64,000 bases of DNA from AG25 sp035517615 (lineage in GTDB: Bacteria > Gemmatimonadota > Gemmatimonadetes > Gemmatimonadales > GWC2-71-9): positions 62,001 through 126,000 of the forward strand of contig DATIYM010000007.1 of assembly GCA_035517615.1 (NCBI GenBank), written 5' to 3'. This document shows positions 37,007 through 45,850 of this stretch, in pieces. A program made the translations under genes and the position numbers. Each line of letters opens with the position of its first letter. The stretch's first letter is position 1. Under the pieces are notes generated by a model, which had not been told where the DNA came from, ran no database searches, and worked only from the letters and a program-made list of their open reading frames with translations.

Positions 37007-38418
37007 CGCAGTCGCTCCGGCGGACACTCGCCGTGCGGTTCGCGGCGACGATGGCCGCCGGACTGGCGCTCGTGTCGGGAGCGTTGTTCCTCGGCATGTC
37101 GTATCTCATGCACAAGCAGTTCGACCAGGCGCTGGCCGGGGCCGAAGTGCTCGTGGCGGGCCAGGTCGAGAACGGATCCCCCCCTTCGATTTCCGACTTG
37201 CTGACCTCCGCGGATCCGGCGGCCTATGCGCGCACCGTGAACCGCTACGCCGCGCTGCGCCGGCCTTCCGGGGAGCTGATCCGCGCGTTCCCCCTGATCG
37301 CGAGCGACCTCCCCGTTGATTCGGCGGCGCTCGAGCGCGCCCGCGTCGGGTCGCCGATTTGGGTCGACGGTCTCTGGAAGGGCCAGCCGGTCCGAAGCCT
37401 TTATGGGATCGTCCCCGAAGCCGGCACCGGAGCCCAGCAGGTGATGCAGGTCGCGGCATACCTCGGCCCGCTGCATCACACCGAAAACCTCGTGCTCCTC
37501 GCGCTTGCAGGCGTGGTGGTGCTCGGCACCGTGGCGACGCTCGTGGGCGGCTGGAATTTCGTGGGCTCCGCGGTTGAGCCCGTCCTCGAGATTACCCGGC
37601 AGGCGACGCAGATCGAAGCCGGGACGCTGTCGCGGCGCATTGCGGCACATGCCGGAACCGACGAGTACCGCGGGCTCGTGGCCGTGCTCAATCGCATGCT
37701 CGAGCGGCTCGACAACGCCTTCCGAACGCAACGCCGTCTTACGGCCGACGTGGGGCATGAGCTGCGCACGCCGCTCACGGCATTGCGCGGCGAGATCGAG
37801 GTCGCGTTGCGCACCGATCGATCGCCGCGCGAGTATCAGCTGGTATTGAGGAGCGCGCTCGAGGAAATCGCCCATCTCAGCGCGATGAGCGACGACCTGC
37901 TGCTCATTACGCGCGCCGAGAGTCATCAAGTCGAGCCGCATCGCGTCCCCACCGATCCCAACGCGCTGGTGCGGGCCAGCGTCGCGCAGGTGCGCCGCCG
38001 GCTGGAAGAGAAGGATCTGCGACTCGACGAGTCGCTCGATCGGGCCGTCCAGGACGTGGCGCTCGACCCGGAGCTCGTGTCGCGCGCGCTCGATCACCTG
38101 CTCGATAACGCGGTGAAGTACACGCCGGAGGGCGGGCGCATCCGCGTCACGACCGAGCCGGCGGCCCCCGCCACGCGCGGCGTCCGGTTCGGAGTCGAGA
38201 ATACGGGCTCCGCGATCCCTTCCGCGGACCTGCCGCACATTTTCGAGCCGTTCTTTCGCGCGGACCAGTCGCGGACGCGGGCCGGCGGCGGCCCCGGGTT
38301 GGGGCTCGCCCTGGTCGCGGCAATTGCCGAGCTGCATGGCGGGGCGGCACGCGCCTCGAACCGCAACGGCAGCAGCGTGCGGCTGGAAGTGGAGATCCCC
38401 GCGCCGGCAGCGGCCTGA
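37003..38418 (+). CDS. Membrane sensor histidine kinase (HAMP-HisKA-HATPase)
   Basis: 471 residues. Two membrane segments (about 10-35 and 162-185) enclose a 130-residue extracytoplasmic sensor; then a HAMP-like linker, HisKA box ADVGHELRTPLTAL (His252) and an HATPase domain with LLDNAVKYTPEGG and GGGPGLGLALV. CusS/CopS-like layout. Start overlaps the regulator's stop, so the two are a cognate pair. The sensor domain lacks an obvious metal cluster of His or Met, so the signal is uncertain despite the P1B-ATPase in the same operon. Confidence 0.9.
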   Translation: MTQSLRRTLAVRFAATMAAGLALVSGALFLGMSYLMHKQFDQALAGAEVLVAGQVENGSPPSISDLLTSADPAAYARTVNRYAALRRPSGELIRAFPLIASDLPVDSAALERARVGSPIWVDGLWKGQPVRSLYGIVPEAGTGAQQVMQVAAYLGPLHHTENLVLLALAGVVVLGTVATLVGGWNFVGSAVEPVLEITRQATQIEAGTLSRRIAAHAGTDEYRGLVAVLNRMLERLDNAFRTQRRLTADVGHELRTPLTALRGEIEVALRTDRSPREYQLVLRSALEEIAHLSAMSDDLLLITRAESHQVEPHRVPTDPNALVRASVAQVRRRLEEKDLRLDESLDRAVQDVALDPELVSRALDHLLDNAVKYTPEGGRIRVTTEPAAPATRGVRFGVENTGSAIPSADLPHIFEPFFRADQSRTRAGGGPGLGLALVAAIAELHGGAARASNRNGSSVRLEVEIPAPAAA

Positions 38419-38419
38419 A

Positions 38420-38446
38420 GGGGAACGGAAGCGGGAAGGGGGAAGT
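38420..38446 (+). repeat. Short GGGAAG-type purine repeat ahead of the P1B-ATPase gene
   Basis: An irregular run of GGGAAC, GGAAGC and GGGAAG units fills the kinase-ATPase gap and probably supplies the ribosome-binding site. Same sequence family as the arrays in cydA, cydB and the 2-oxoglutarate dehydrogenase gene. Confidence 0.55.
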
Positions 38447-38451
38447 GTAAG

Positions 38452-40251
38452 ATGAAGCTCCTGCGAGCGTATCCACTTCCGTTGCTCGCGGGCCTCGGTC
38501 TCCTGAGCGGGCTCGGTGCCCGCTTTTTGTTTCACGCCCCCACGGTTGCGAACCGCATCGATCTGGTCACGCTGGTCGTCGGCGGGACGCCGCTCGTATT
38601 GCAGACGCTGCGCGGCATGATCCGCGGCCGCTTCGCCGCGGACGTCGTGGCGATGCTGGCCATCATCACCGCCCTGCTGCTCGGCCAGTACTTTGCGGGC
38701 GTCGTCATCGTGCTGATGCAGTCGGGCGGGGAAGCGCTCGAGCGCTATGCGATGGGGCGCGCCTCGCAGTCGCTCGAGGCTCTGCTCGCGCGCGCTCCGA
38801 AGATCGGCCATCGCGTGCAGGACGGATCGGTGGTCGAGGTCCCGGTGCAGGAGATTCGCATCGGCGACGTTCTGCTGGTTCGGCCGGGCGACTTGGTGCC
38901 CGTCGACTGTAAAGTCACGGACGGGATCTCGTCCGTCGATCAGTCGGCCCTCACGGGTGAGCCGCTTCCGATTCGCGCGCTTCCCGGACAATCGCTGCTC
39001 TCGGGGAGCGTGAACCTCGAGGGGGCGCTGCACGTTTGCGCGGCCCGGCCCGCCGCAGCGAGCCAGTATCAGCAGATTGTGCGCCTCGTCGAGCGTGCCC
39101 GCCTCGAAAAGCCGCCGCTGCAGCGTCTCGCGGATCGATTCGCGGTCTGGTTCACCCCGATGACGCTCATCGTATGCGGATTCGCGTGGCTCGTGACGGG
39201 GGATCCGAACAACATCCTCGCAGTTCTGGTGGTCGCGACGCCGTGCCCCCTGATTCTCGCGACCCCGGTCGCGGTCATCGCAGCCATCTCGAGGGCGGCA
39301 GACGCCGGTGTGATCGTGAAGACGGGGGCCGCCATTGAGCAGCTGGGCCGGGCGCGCGTCTTCGTATTCGACAAGACGGGGACGCTCACCCTCGGCAGGC
39401 CGACGGTGGAGCGCGTCGCCACGTTGAACGGCCTGCCGAAAAACGAAATGCTACGTCTCGCCGCTTCGGTGGAGCAGCTCTCGTCGCACCACCTCGGAAA
39501 GGCCGTGAGCGAGGCGGCGGTCGATCTCCGCCCCCCGGTGGCCAGTGATTTTGTCGAGGTGCCGGGTTCGGGAGTGATGGGGACGGTTGAGGGACACCAC
39601 GTGGCCGTAGGATCGGCGGGATTTCTCGAGGAGCAGGGCCTCGTCGTGGCGCCGGTTGCCGATGACCGGACGACGGCGTTCGTCGGCGTCGATGGGCAGG
39701 TGGCCGGCACGATCGCGTTCGCCGACCGCCTCAGACATCAGGTCCCCTCGCTGCTACAGCGGCTCGCGGTCCTGGGCGTCGCCGAAACGGTCATGCTTAC
39801 CGGCGATCGCGCATCGAGCGCCGAAGCGATCGCGGCACAGGCAGGGATCCGCACCGTTCGTGCCAATCTCCTTCCCGGAGACAAAGTGGCCGCCATTGTG
39901 GAACTGAAACGCCGCTTCGGCGGGGTGGTGATGGTGGGGGACGGCATCAACGACGCGCCCGCGCTCGCCGCCGCCACGGTCGGCGTCGCGCTCGGCGCGC
40001 ACGGGACGGCGATCTCGGCCGAGGCCGCGGACGTTGTCCTGCTCGTGGATGACATCGCGCGCGTTGGTGACGCGGTGGCGATTTCGCGCCGCATGCGTCG
40101 CATCGCGCTCGAGAGCATCATCGTGGGACTGGGGCTGAGTTTCGTGCTGATGGTGATCGCGAGCTTCGGGCTGATTACGCCGGCGGCGGGAGCGGTGATG
40201 CAGGAGGCGCTCGACGCGGGGGTCATTCTCAACGCGTTGCGGGTGCGGTGA
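38452..40251 (+). CDS. P1B-type heavy-metal-transporting ATPase lacking an N-terminal metal-binding domain
   Basis: 599 residues. Actuator loop SALTGEP, membrane metal site ATPCPLILATPVA (CPC), phosphorylation site DKTGTLTLG, and hinge GDGINDAPAL are all present; the last helix has MQEALDAGVILNALR. No HMA domain precedes the first helix. The nucleotide-domain HP motif is changed to SSHHLGKA (Pro to His). Metal not assignable; CPC forms export Cu+, Zn2+ or Cd2+. Comparable to mycobacterial CtpF only in being a P-type ATPase tied to a dormancy-type regulon. Ends the regulator operon; hairpin at 40,283 follows. Confidence 0.92.
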   Translation: MKLLRAYPLPLLAGLGLLSGLGARFLFHAPTVANRIDLVTLVVGGTPLVLQTLRGMIRGRFAADVVAMLAIITALLLGQYFAGVVIVLMQSGGEALERYAMGRASQSLEALLARAPKIGHRVQDGSVVEVPVQEIRIGDVLLVRPGDLVPVDCKVTDGISSVDQSALTGEPLPIRALPGQSLLSGSVNLEGALHVCAARPAAASQYQQIVRLVERARLEKPPLQRLADRFAVWFTPMTLIVCGFAWLVTGDPNNILAVLVVATPCPLILATPVAVIAAISRAADAGVIVKTGAAIEQLGRARVFVFDKTGTLTLGRPTVERVATLNGLPKNEMLRLAASVEQLSSHHLGKAVSEAAVDLRPPVASDFVEVPGSGVMGTVEGHHVAVGSAGFLEEQGLVVAPVADDRTTAFVGVDGQVAGTIAFADRLRHQVPSLLQRLAVLGVAETVMLTGDRASSAEAIAAQAGIRTVRANLLPGDKVAAIVELKRRFGGVVMVGDGINDAPALAAATVGVALGAHGTAISAEAADVVLLVDDIARVGDAVAISRRMRRIALESIIVGLGLSFVLMVIASFGLITPAAGAVMQEALDAGVILNALRVR

Positions 40252-40282
40252 AAGCGGCGCCGAGCCTGTCCGGCGGCCGCCA

Positions 40283-40322
40283 AAACGTCCAGGGAAACCG
40301 TATACGGTTCTCCTGGACGTTT
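40283..40322. terminator. Strong bidirectional terminator hairpin
   Basis: A perfect 11-base stem (40283-40293 with 40312-40322) encloses a second self-complementary AACCGTATACGGTT. TTTCTCTTT follows on the plus strand and an A/T stretch flanks the other side. It separates the stress island from convergent minus-strand genes. Confidence 0.8.
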
Positions 40323-40360
40323 CTCTTTAACGTCTTGCCTTGACGGTGCTTCTCGACGTC

Positions 40361-41116
40361 TTAGCGGCGCCGCGCGTTCCCCAGCAGCCGCAGGATTTCA
40401 AGGTAGAGCCAGATCAGCGAGACCATCATCCCGAACGCCGAGTACCACTCGACCCATTTCGGGGCGCCGGCGCTTGCCGCCTGCTCGATGAAATCGAAGC
40501 TCAGCACCAGGTTCAACGCCGCGACCGTGACGATCACGAGGCTCACGATGAGCGCGCCCGTGCCGCCGCCGTACATGAACGGCACGGTGACGTGGAACAT
40601 CGAGAGCACCATCGCCACGACTCGGACGAGGAGAATCGCGCCCATCGCGGCGACCACGCCGAGGCGGAACTTGTTCGTGACCTTGATGAGCCCGCTGCGG
40701 TACGCCACCAGCATGCACAGCATCGTCCCGAACGTGAGCGCGACCGCCTGGATCACGATGCCCTTGTACTGCATCTCGAACAGGACCGACAGGCCACCGA
40801 TCGCGAGCCCTTCGAGCGCCGCGTAGATCGGCGCCGTCACGGGGGCCCATTCCTTCTTGAAGATGGTTACCATGGCCGCGATGAGGCCGCCCAACAGGCC
40901 AGCCACCATCCACGGCATGGCGAGTTCCGGCGACTGAGTCCGGACCACCTCGGTCCACAGCCACGCGGCCGGAACGACGACGAGGAAGAGCAGGAACGCG
41001 GTCTTGTTGATCGCTCCCTCGACCGTCATTGCCTCGCCGGGCGTGACTTGCCCCGGCCGGCCGAACTGTTCGATCAGGCGCGGGTTGAGAGTCGGATTGC
41101 TGCTGCGCAACGCCAT
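40361..41116 (-). CDS. Bax-inhibitor-1/YccA-family membrane protein
   Basis: 251 residues with seven hydrophobic segments after a 35-residue soluble N-terminus (NPTLNPRLIEQFGRPGQ). The last segments contain the family-type VLSFDFIEQA and the ending WLYLEILRLLG. Members are calcium-leak channels or protease regulators (YccA/FtsH); function here inferred only. A TATATT hexamer lies about 27 bases upstream of the ATG, an ordinary promoter unlike those of the island. Confidence 0.9.
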   Translation of the reverse strand: MALRSSNPTLNPRLIEQFGRPGQVTPGEAMTVEGAINKTAFLLFLVVVPAAWLWTEVVRTQSPELAMPWMVAGLLGGLIAAMVTIFKKEWAPVTAPIYAALEGLAIGGLSVLFEMQYKGIVIQAVALTFGTMLCMLVAYRSGLIKVTNKFRLGVVAAMGAILLVRVVAMVLSMFHVTVPFMYGGGTGALIVSLVIVTVAALNLVLSFDFIEQAASAGAPKWVEWYSAFGMMVSLIWLYLEILRLLGNARRR

Positions 41117-41202
41117 GCTTGTGCCCCTTCGTTTAGTTCAGTACGCAAATATACAGGATGGGTGATCTGGGAAGCGTAAACGTTGCATCCCGCATCTGGT
41201 GC

Positions 41203-43032
41203 TCACCAGCCCACGGGAGCGCCCTTGTTCTGCCGTTCGAGCCATACCATGAGCGGCTGAAAGTAGTCGAGCAGCGCGGTTGCATCCATGGTACGCTGCC
41301 CGGTGAGCACTTCGAGCGCATCCGGCCACGGCTTGCTCTGCCCCAACCGCAGCATCGCGGCAAGCCGGCGACCGGCATCCTTGCTCTGGTAATACGAACA
41401 GCGGTACAGCGGCCCCTCGTATCCCGCTTCGTGGCAGAGCGCGCGATAGAACTGGAACTCGAGCACCTGCGCGAGGAAATAGCGCATGTACGGAACGTTT
41501 CCGGCAACGTGATACTTCGCGCCCGGGTCGAACGTGGCCGGGCCACGCGGTTCGGGCGGCATGATTCCGCCGTAGTGACCGCGTAGTTCCCACCACCGTC
41601 TGGTGTAATCGGCCGGTCCGAACTTGCCGGCGAACATCTCCCAGCGCCATTTGTCGATCGTAATTCCAAAGGGGAGAAACGCGACATGGTCGAGCGCCTG
41701 CCGCAGCAGGTCGAGCGTGTCGCCCGAGGGAGCGGGCTCGTTCGCGAGCAGACCGATCTGGACCAGATAGCGCGGCGTGATCGAGAGGGCAATGGCATCG
41801 CCGATCGCTTCGTGGAATCCATCATTCGCGCCGTTCTTGTACAGGAACGGCTGATCCTCGTACGACCGAAAGTAGTAGTCGTGGCCCAGCTCGTGATGAA
41901 TGGTTCGGAAGTCGTCCGCCGTGGGTTCAATGCACATCTTGACGCGGAGGTCTTCCCGGTCATCGATGTCCCAGGCGCTCGCGTGGCAGACCACGTCCCG
42001 GTCGCGGGGGCGTACGAACAGTGAACGCTGCCAGAACGTAGGTGGCAGAGAATCGAATCCGAGCGAGATGTAGAAGCGCTCGCCCATTCGCACCATTTGC
42101 AGGGGAGTGACACCGCGCGCCTTGAGAATGCCGGTCAGGTCCACGCCCGTTCCCGCCGTACTCCGCGGCACGACGAGGTCGGCGATGTTGGACCAGTCCT
42201 GTCCCCACATGTCGCCCGTGAGCTGCACGGGGATCATCCCATTCGGTGGAACCTGCCTGGCTCCATAGCGCTGCACCAGCCGACGGCGCACGTACGCGTG
42301 CAGCTGCACGTACAGCGGCCGCACCTCCTGCCATAACGAGTCGACCAGCGCGACGAAGGCATCGGGTGGCATGTCGTACCGCGCCCGCCACATCGCGCCG
42401 GCATCGGCAAACCCCATCTGGCGCGCTCCCGCATTGGCGAGCGACGCAAACCGCGTGTAGCGGTCTCGCATGGGCGTGCCCACCGAGTCGTGCCATCCCT
42501 TCCAGGCGTCGAGCAGGGAATCCGGATTCCGCGAAACCGCGAGCACATGCTCCAGATCGTCGAGATTGCGGCACGACGGCTTCGACTGGGGCGTGGCTCG
42601 CCTGCAGTAGCGTCCCCGGCCGTAGTCGGCGTCGAGACCTGCGGCCAGTCGGGTCATCTCCGTGGCCTCGGCCGAATCGGGCGGAGCCGGCGCATCGATG
42701 AAGCGTTTCAACAACTGCATGCGTCGAGCCAGCTCGTCCGGCAGCGGCACGCCATCGAACTGCCTCGAGGTCTGCACGATACGCGACAGTGCCGCGCCGA
42801 ATCCACGCTGCGCCTCGGCGGAGAGCACTTCGGTATCGTAGTTGATGTCGTACTCGCTCAACCATTCCGCGCGGTTCTGGACCACGTTCTGCACCGCGAG
42901 CACTGCTTCGGCTGAATCGAGAAACCGCCGTGCCCGTTGAACGGCAGTGTCGGCGGCCGGCGCTTGCGGTTCGCCTCGAATGGGAAGCGCCGCGAGAGCG
43001 GCGATCACGCTCAGCGTGATGAATCGGTACAT
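41203..43032 (-). CDS. Peptidase family M2 (angiotensin-converting-enzyme-like) zinc peptidase
   Basis: 609 residues. Signal peptide MYRFITLSVIAALAALPIRG; catalytic zinc motif HHELGHDYY and the third-ligand segment NDGFHEAIGD about 24 residues later; late GNVPYMRYFLAQVLEFQFY matches the ACE substrate and chloride region. Bacterial M2 peptidases release dipeptides from peptide C-termini in the periplasm. Upstream of and co-oriented with the aldolase gene (which lies 7 bases before it in transcription), so a shared transcript is possible. Confidence 0.92.
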   Translation of the reverse strand: MYRFITLSVIAALAALPIRGEPQAPAADTAVQRARRFLDSAEAVLAVQNVVQNRAEWLSEYDINYDTEVLSAEAQRGFGAALSRIVQTSRQFDGVPLPDELARRMQLLKRFIDAPAPPDSAEATEMTRLAAGLDADYGRGRYCRRATPQSKPSCRNLDDLEHVLAVSRNPDSLLDAWKGWHDSVGTPMRDRYTRFASLANAGARQMGFADAGAMWRARYDMPPDAFVALVDSLWQEVRPLYVQLHAYVRRRLVQRYGARQVPPNGMIPVQLTGDMWGQDWSNIADLVVPRSTAGTGVDLTGILKARGVTPLQMVRMGERFYISLGFDSLPPTFWQRSLFVRPRDRDVVCHASAWDIDDREDLRVKMCIEPTADDFRTIHHELGHDYYFRSYEDQPFLYKNGANDGFHEAIGDAIALSITPRYLVQIGLLANEPAPSGDTLDLLRQALDHVAFLPFGITIDKWRWEMFAGKFGPADYTRRWWELRGHYGGIMPPEPRGPATFDPGAKYHVAGNVPYMRYFLAQVLEFQFYRALCHEAGYEGPLYRCSYYQSKDAGRRLAAMLRLGQSKPWPDALEVLTGQRTMDATALLDYFQPLMVWLERQNKGAPVGW

Positions 43033-43039
43033 GAAGGTC

Positions 43040-43795
43040 TCAGTCGTGATGGATGGTCCGCCGCAGATCGTCGAGCACGCTCGACGCGCCGATGCGGAAC
43101 AGCGTTGGGTTAGCCCACTCCGCTCCCAGTTCCGTCCGGATCAGCGTGAGCCATTCCAGGGCGGCGCGCGCGGTGCGGATACCGCCTGCCGGCTTGAGCC
43201 CCACGCGCCGTCCGGTCTCGAGATAATACTCGCGAATCGCCCGGGCCATGACCACGCCCGCTGGGAGGGTCGCGTTGACGGCCTCTTTTCCGGTCGAGGT
43301 CTTGAGGAAGTCCGCTCCCGCCCGGAGCGCGACGTGGCTCGCCCGCGCGACGGCGGCGGCGTCGCCGAGATCTCCGGTGGCCAGAATCACCTTGAGCGTC
43401 GCGCTCCCCGCGGCGCTGCGAAACGCCTGAATTTCGTCGCGCAATGCGTCCCAATTCTCGGAGTGGACGTACCGTCGCGTGATCACGACATCGATCTCCT
43501 GCGCGCCAGCGCGCAACGCGACCGCGATTTCCCGATCGGTTGCCGCACGGCTGGTCGGGCCTCCGGGAAACGCCGCCACGGTCGCGACCCGCACGCCGCT
43601 CCCGGCCACGAGCTGGGCAGCGTCGGACACGAAGCGCGGGTACACACAGACCGCGGCGACGTGGATCTCGGGAAGTTGGCGCAACGGAGCTCGTGCATCG
43701 GCGCACAACCGCGCGATCGCGTCGCGCGTTTCGTTGCCTTCCAAGCTGGTGAGATCGAGACAGGAGACGAGCAGGGCGACGAGAGCGGCGTCCAT
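43040..43795 (-). CDS. deoC: Deoxyribose-phosphate aldolase
   Basis: 251 residues. Catalytic Asp102 in EIDVVITRR, Schiff-base Lys165 in ADFLKTSTGK and a second Lys near 197 in GLKPAGGIRT are intact. Cleaves 2-deoxyribose 5-phosphate to acetaldehyde and glyceraldehyde 3-phosphate during nucleoside salvage. The ATG lies 26 bases after the preceding gene's stop. No other deo gene nearby. Confidence 0.93.
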   Translation of the reverse strand: MDAALVALLVSCLDLTSLEGNETRDAIARLCADARAPLRQLPEIHVAAVCVYPRFVSDAAQLVAGSGVRVATVAAFPGGPTSRAATDREIAVALRAGAQEIDVVITRRYVHSENWDALRDEIQAFRSAAGSATLKVILATGDLGDAAAVARASHVALRAGADFLKTSTGKEAVNATLPAGVVMARAIREYYLETGRRVGLKPAGGIRTARAALEWLTLIRTELGAEWANPTLFRIGASSVLDDLRRTIHHD

Positions 43796-43821
43796 ACGGG
43801 AGCGGAATCTAGCGCGTGACC

Positions 43822-45024
43822 TTAGCCGGACTTCCCGAGCCCGCGACCGATGGCTGGTACCACTCGGCCGATGCCTACCAGTCCGAACATCGCGCCCAGG
43901 GCTGCAACGAGGACGATCACCGCGTCGCCGTATTGCGTCGCGATCTTGAGCCCGGTGAGGTTCAAGCCCACCGCAAACGCTACGGCCACGAATGTGCCGG
44001 ATGCGAGCCCCGCAGCGAGATGGTGTCCCCACGGCTCGGTCGGTCGGCGCTGCTTCGGCCCCACGCGGGAAAGTCCGATTCCGAGCAGCGCGCCGAGCAC
44101 AGCGGTCAATACGAGACGAATCGGCCAGACGTAGGCGAGCACGAGTTGGTCCGACCGGAACGGTGGACTCTCGGCGACGAGCGTATCGCTCCGGATTCCA
44201 ACCGAACGAATGCGCACGTCGCGCGTCTCCCCACCCACGAGCGTCAGCTCGGCAGGCTCGGGTGTGGCGTGGCCGGCGGAAAGCCGCACGACCCTTGCTT
44301 CCGACCCCGCCTCGAGCGGCAAGGCGACGTGAACCACGGACACTCCCAATCCCCATCCCGTCACCCGGCCGCTCACCGCCGCGAGCGTGATGGCGGGATG
44401 CGCGAGCGGCACCGCAATGTCGATTCCTTCGGGGTTGAATGTGGCGCGCACATGCACGAGGAGCGACTCCCCGGACTCCTGAGTCGCGAGGCGCACCAGC
44501 ACGTAGGGAAGATTGGTGTGGTCGATCGTGAGCCCGGAAGGATCGGCATGCACGCCGGCGCCGCTGATCAGGAACGCTACAGGGCCCGATAAACTGCGCG
44601 AGCCCGTGCGATCGAGCGTGTCCTCGAGTCCCACGTGCATTGCTCCCGTGAACGCGCGAGACGCGCCATCGTACTCGAGCAGATCGGCCTGGACGACCGG
44701 CCGGACAAACAACAGGTCCGAGCGGCGATCGGTGGTGAGGAAGCGGAATGGCAGGACCTGAAGTGACGGCGAAGCACCGCGGGGGGGGCTTGCGGTCTCG
44801 GGTACTCTGACCGCGAGCAGCTGACCTGGCTCGAGGGTGAGCGAATCGACGCGAGATGAAATCGTGTCGCTCCCGCCTCGGGCGACGCGGGTGATCGGGC
44901 GGGCGGAATCGCCACGCAGTCGATCGAGCTCGGTCGCTCGCACGAGACGCGGCCGTTGGGCCGTGCTCGGATGGGCCAGAGCGGCGAGCAGCAGCGCGGA
45001 CGCGATGAGCTGATTCCCGACCAT
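43822..45024 (-). CDS. Exported/membrane protein of unknown function
   Basis: 400 residues. ATG 45024 gives a signal peptide (MVGNQLIASALLLAALAHPSTA). A soluble, beta-rich extracytoplasmic region (to about 300) is followed by four hydrophobic segments (VWPIRLVLTAVLGALLGIGL and onward) and a short cytoplasmic end. No motif recognised. Likely exposes its large domain outside the cytoplasm. Followed closely by deoC. Confidence 0.65.
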   Translation of the reverse strand: MVGNQLIASALLLAALAHPSTAQRPRLVRATELDRLRGDSARPITRVARGGSDTISSRVDSLTLEPGQLLAVRVPETASPPRGASPSLQVLPFRFLTTDRRSDLLFVRPVVQADLLEYDGASRAFTGAMHVGLEDTLDRTGSRSLSGPVAFLISGAGVHADPSGLTIDHTNLPYVLVRLATQESGESLLVHVRATFNPEGIDIAVPLAHPAITLAAVSGRVTGWGLGVSVVHVALPLEAGSEARVVRLSAGHATPEPAELTLVGGETRDVRIRSVGIRSDTLVAESPPFRSDQLVLAYVWPIRLVLTAVLGALLGIGLSRVGPKQRRPTEPWGHHLAAGLASGTFVAVAFAVGLNLTGLKIATQYGDAVIVLVAALGAMFGLVGIGRVVPAIGRGLGKSG

Positions 45025-45128
45025 GGCGCAAGGCGTCTTTGCACGAGCCGTGCCGCGCTTTTCGTGGGACGAGGCGGAGCTCCTCCGTCCTCGGAAGTGG
45101 ACACCAGTGTCCAATTGCTACAACGCGG

Positions 45129-45776
45129 CTATTGCTTCAGCAGCTTGAATGCGTGGGTCCAGGAGCGGGTGCTGAAGCCGTAGATGATCCAGACCATAGC
45201 GAGCGCTTCGAGATAGCGCGACATCTCGATGCCTCCCAAGTCGCTCACATTCCAGCCGAACGGTTTGAGAATGTCATCGGTGACCCGGTGCTTGGCCGCC
45301 GGATCGTTGCCGGCGATGAACATGTCCGGCGGCCCGCCCGGAAACTGGGGTTTGAACATCAACGAGTTCCCCATGTGGTTGAACGCTTTCACCACCTTGG
45401 ATTGCGGCAGCCAACGCTGCACCTGCTCTCCCGCCGAGTCATTGCCGGAGACGGCGAGCCCGGGAGGCCCGTTGGGATTCATCTTGAGTGGATTGGTCAC
45501 ATCCACAACGATCTTGCCGGCGAGCGCCGCGGCGCCCGCGAGCTTCAGGGCATTCTCGGTGCCCGACCACAAGGTTGCGAGCACGACGATATCCCCGAAC
45601 CGTCCCGCGTCCGTGAAGCTGCCACTCGATGCCTTGGCTCCAGCCTTCGTGAGAAATGCCTGCAGGTCTTCTTTGGCGGGGTGCCGGGTCCCGATTTTGA
45701 CCTCGTGGCCCAGCGTGACGAATCCCCTGCCGAGGGCTTGCGCGACGATGCCGGAACCGATGAGGCCGATTTTCAT
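45129..45776 (-). CDS. NADPH-dependent F420 reductase-like oxidoreductase
   Basis: 215 residues, Rossmann fold starting MKIGLIGSGIVAQALG with HEVKIGTRHP as the NADP-phosphate contact, then IVVDVTNPLK and VVKAFNHMG. This is the F420-dependent NADP reductase (NpdG/FNO)-like family; in non-F420 organisms such proteins have other, unknown substrates. No F420 biosynthesis genes are in the window. A terminator hairpin lies upstream of it, between it and the M48 gene. Confidence 0.83.
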   Translation of the reverse strand: MKIGLIGSGIVAQALGRGFVTLGHEVKIGTRHPAKEDLQAFLTKAGAKASSGSFTDAGRFGDIVVLATLWSGTENALKLAGAAALAGKIVVDVTNPLKMNPNGPPGLAVSGNDSAGEQVQRWLPQSKVVKAFNHMGNSLMFKPQFPGGPPDMFIAGNDPAAKHRVTDDILKPFGWNVSDLGGIEMSRYLEALAMVWIIYGFSTRSWTHAFKLLKQ

Positions 45777-45789
45777 TGTACGAACAAAC

Positions 45790-45839
45790 GACGTCGAAAG
45801 AAGAACGTCAAGATGATTCTGACGTTCTTCTCTCGACGT
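45790..45839 (-). terminator. Terminator of the M48 peptidase gene
   Basis: An 11-base perfect stem (45800-45810 with 45820-45830, loop 9 bases) is extended by ACGTCG/CGACGT outside three mismatches. On the minus strand TTCTTTC follows the main stem. Lies 12 bases before the neighbouring oxidoreductase start. Confidence 0.7.
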
Positions 45840-45850
45840 CTTTTCTCTCC

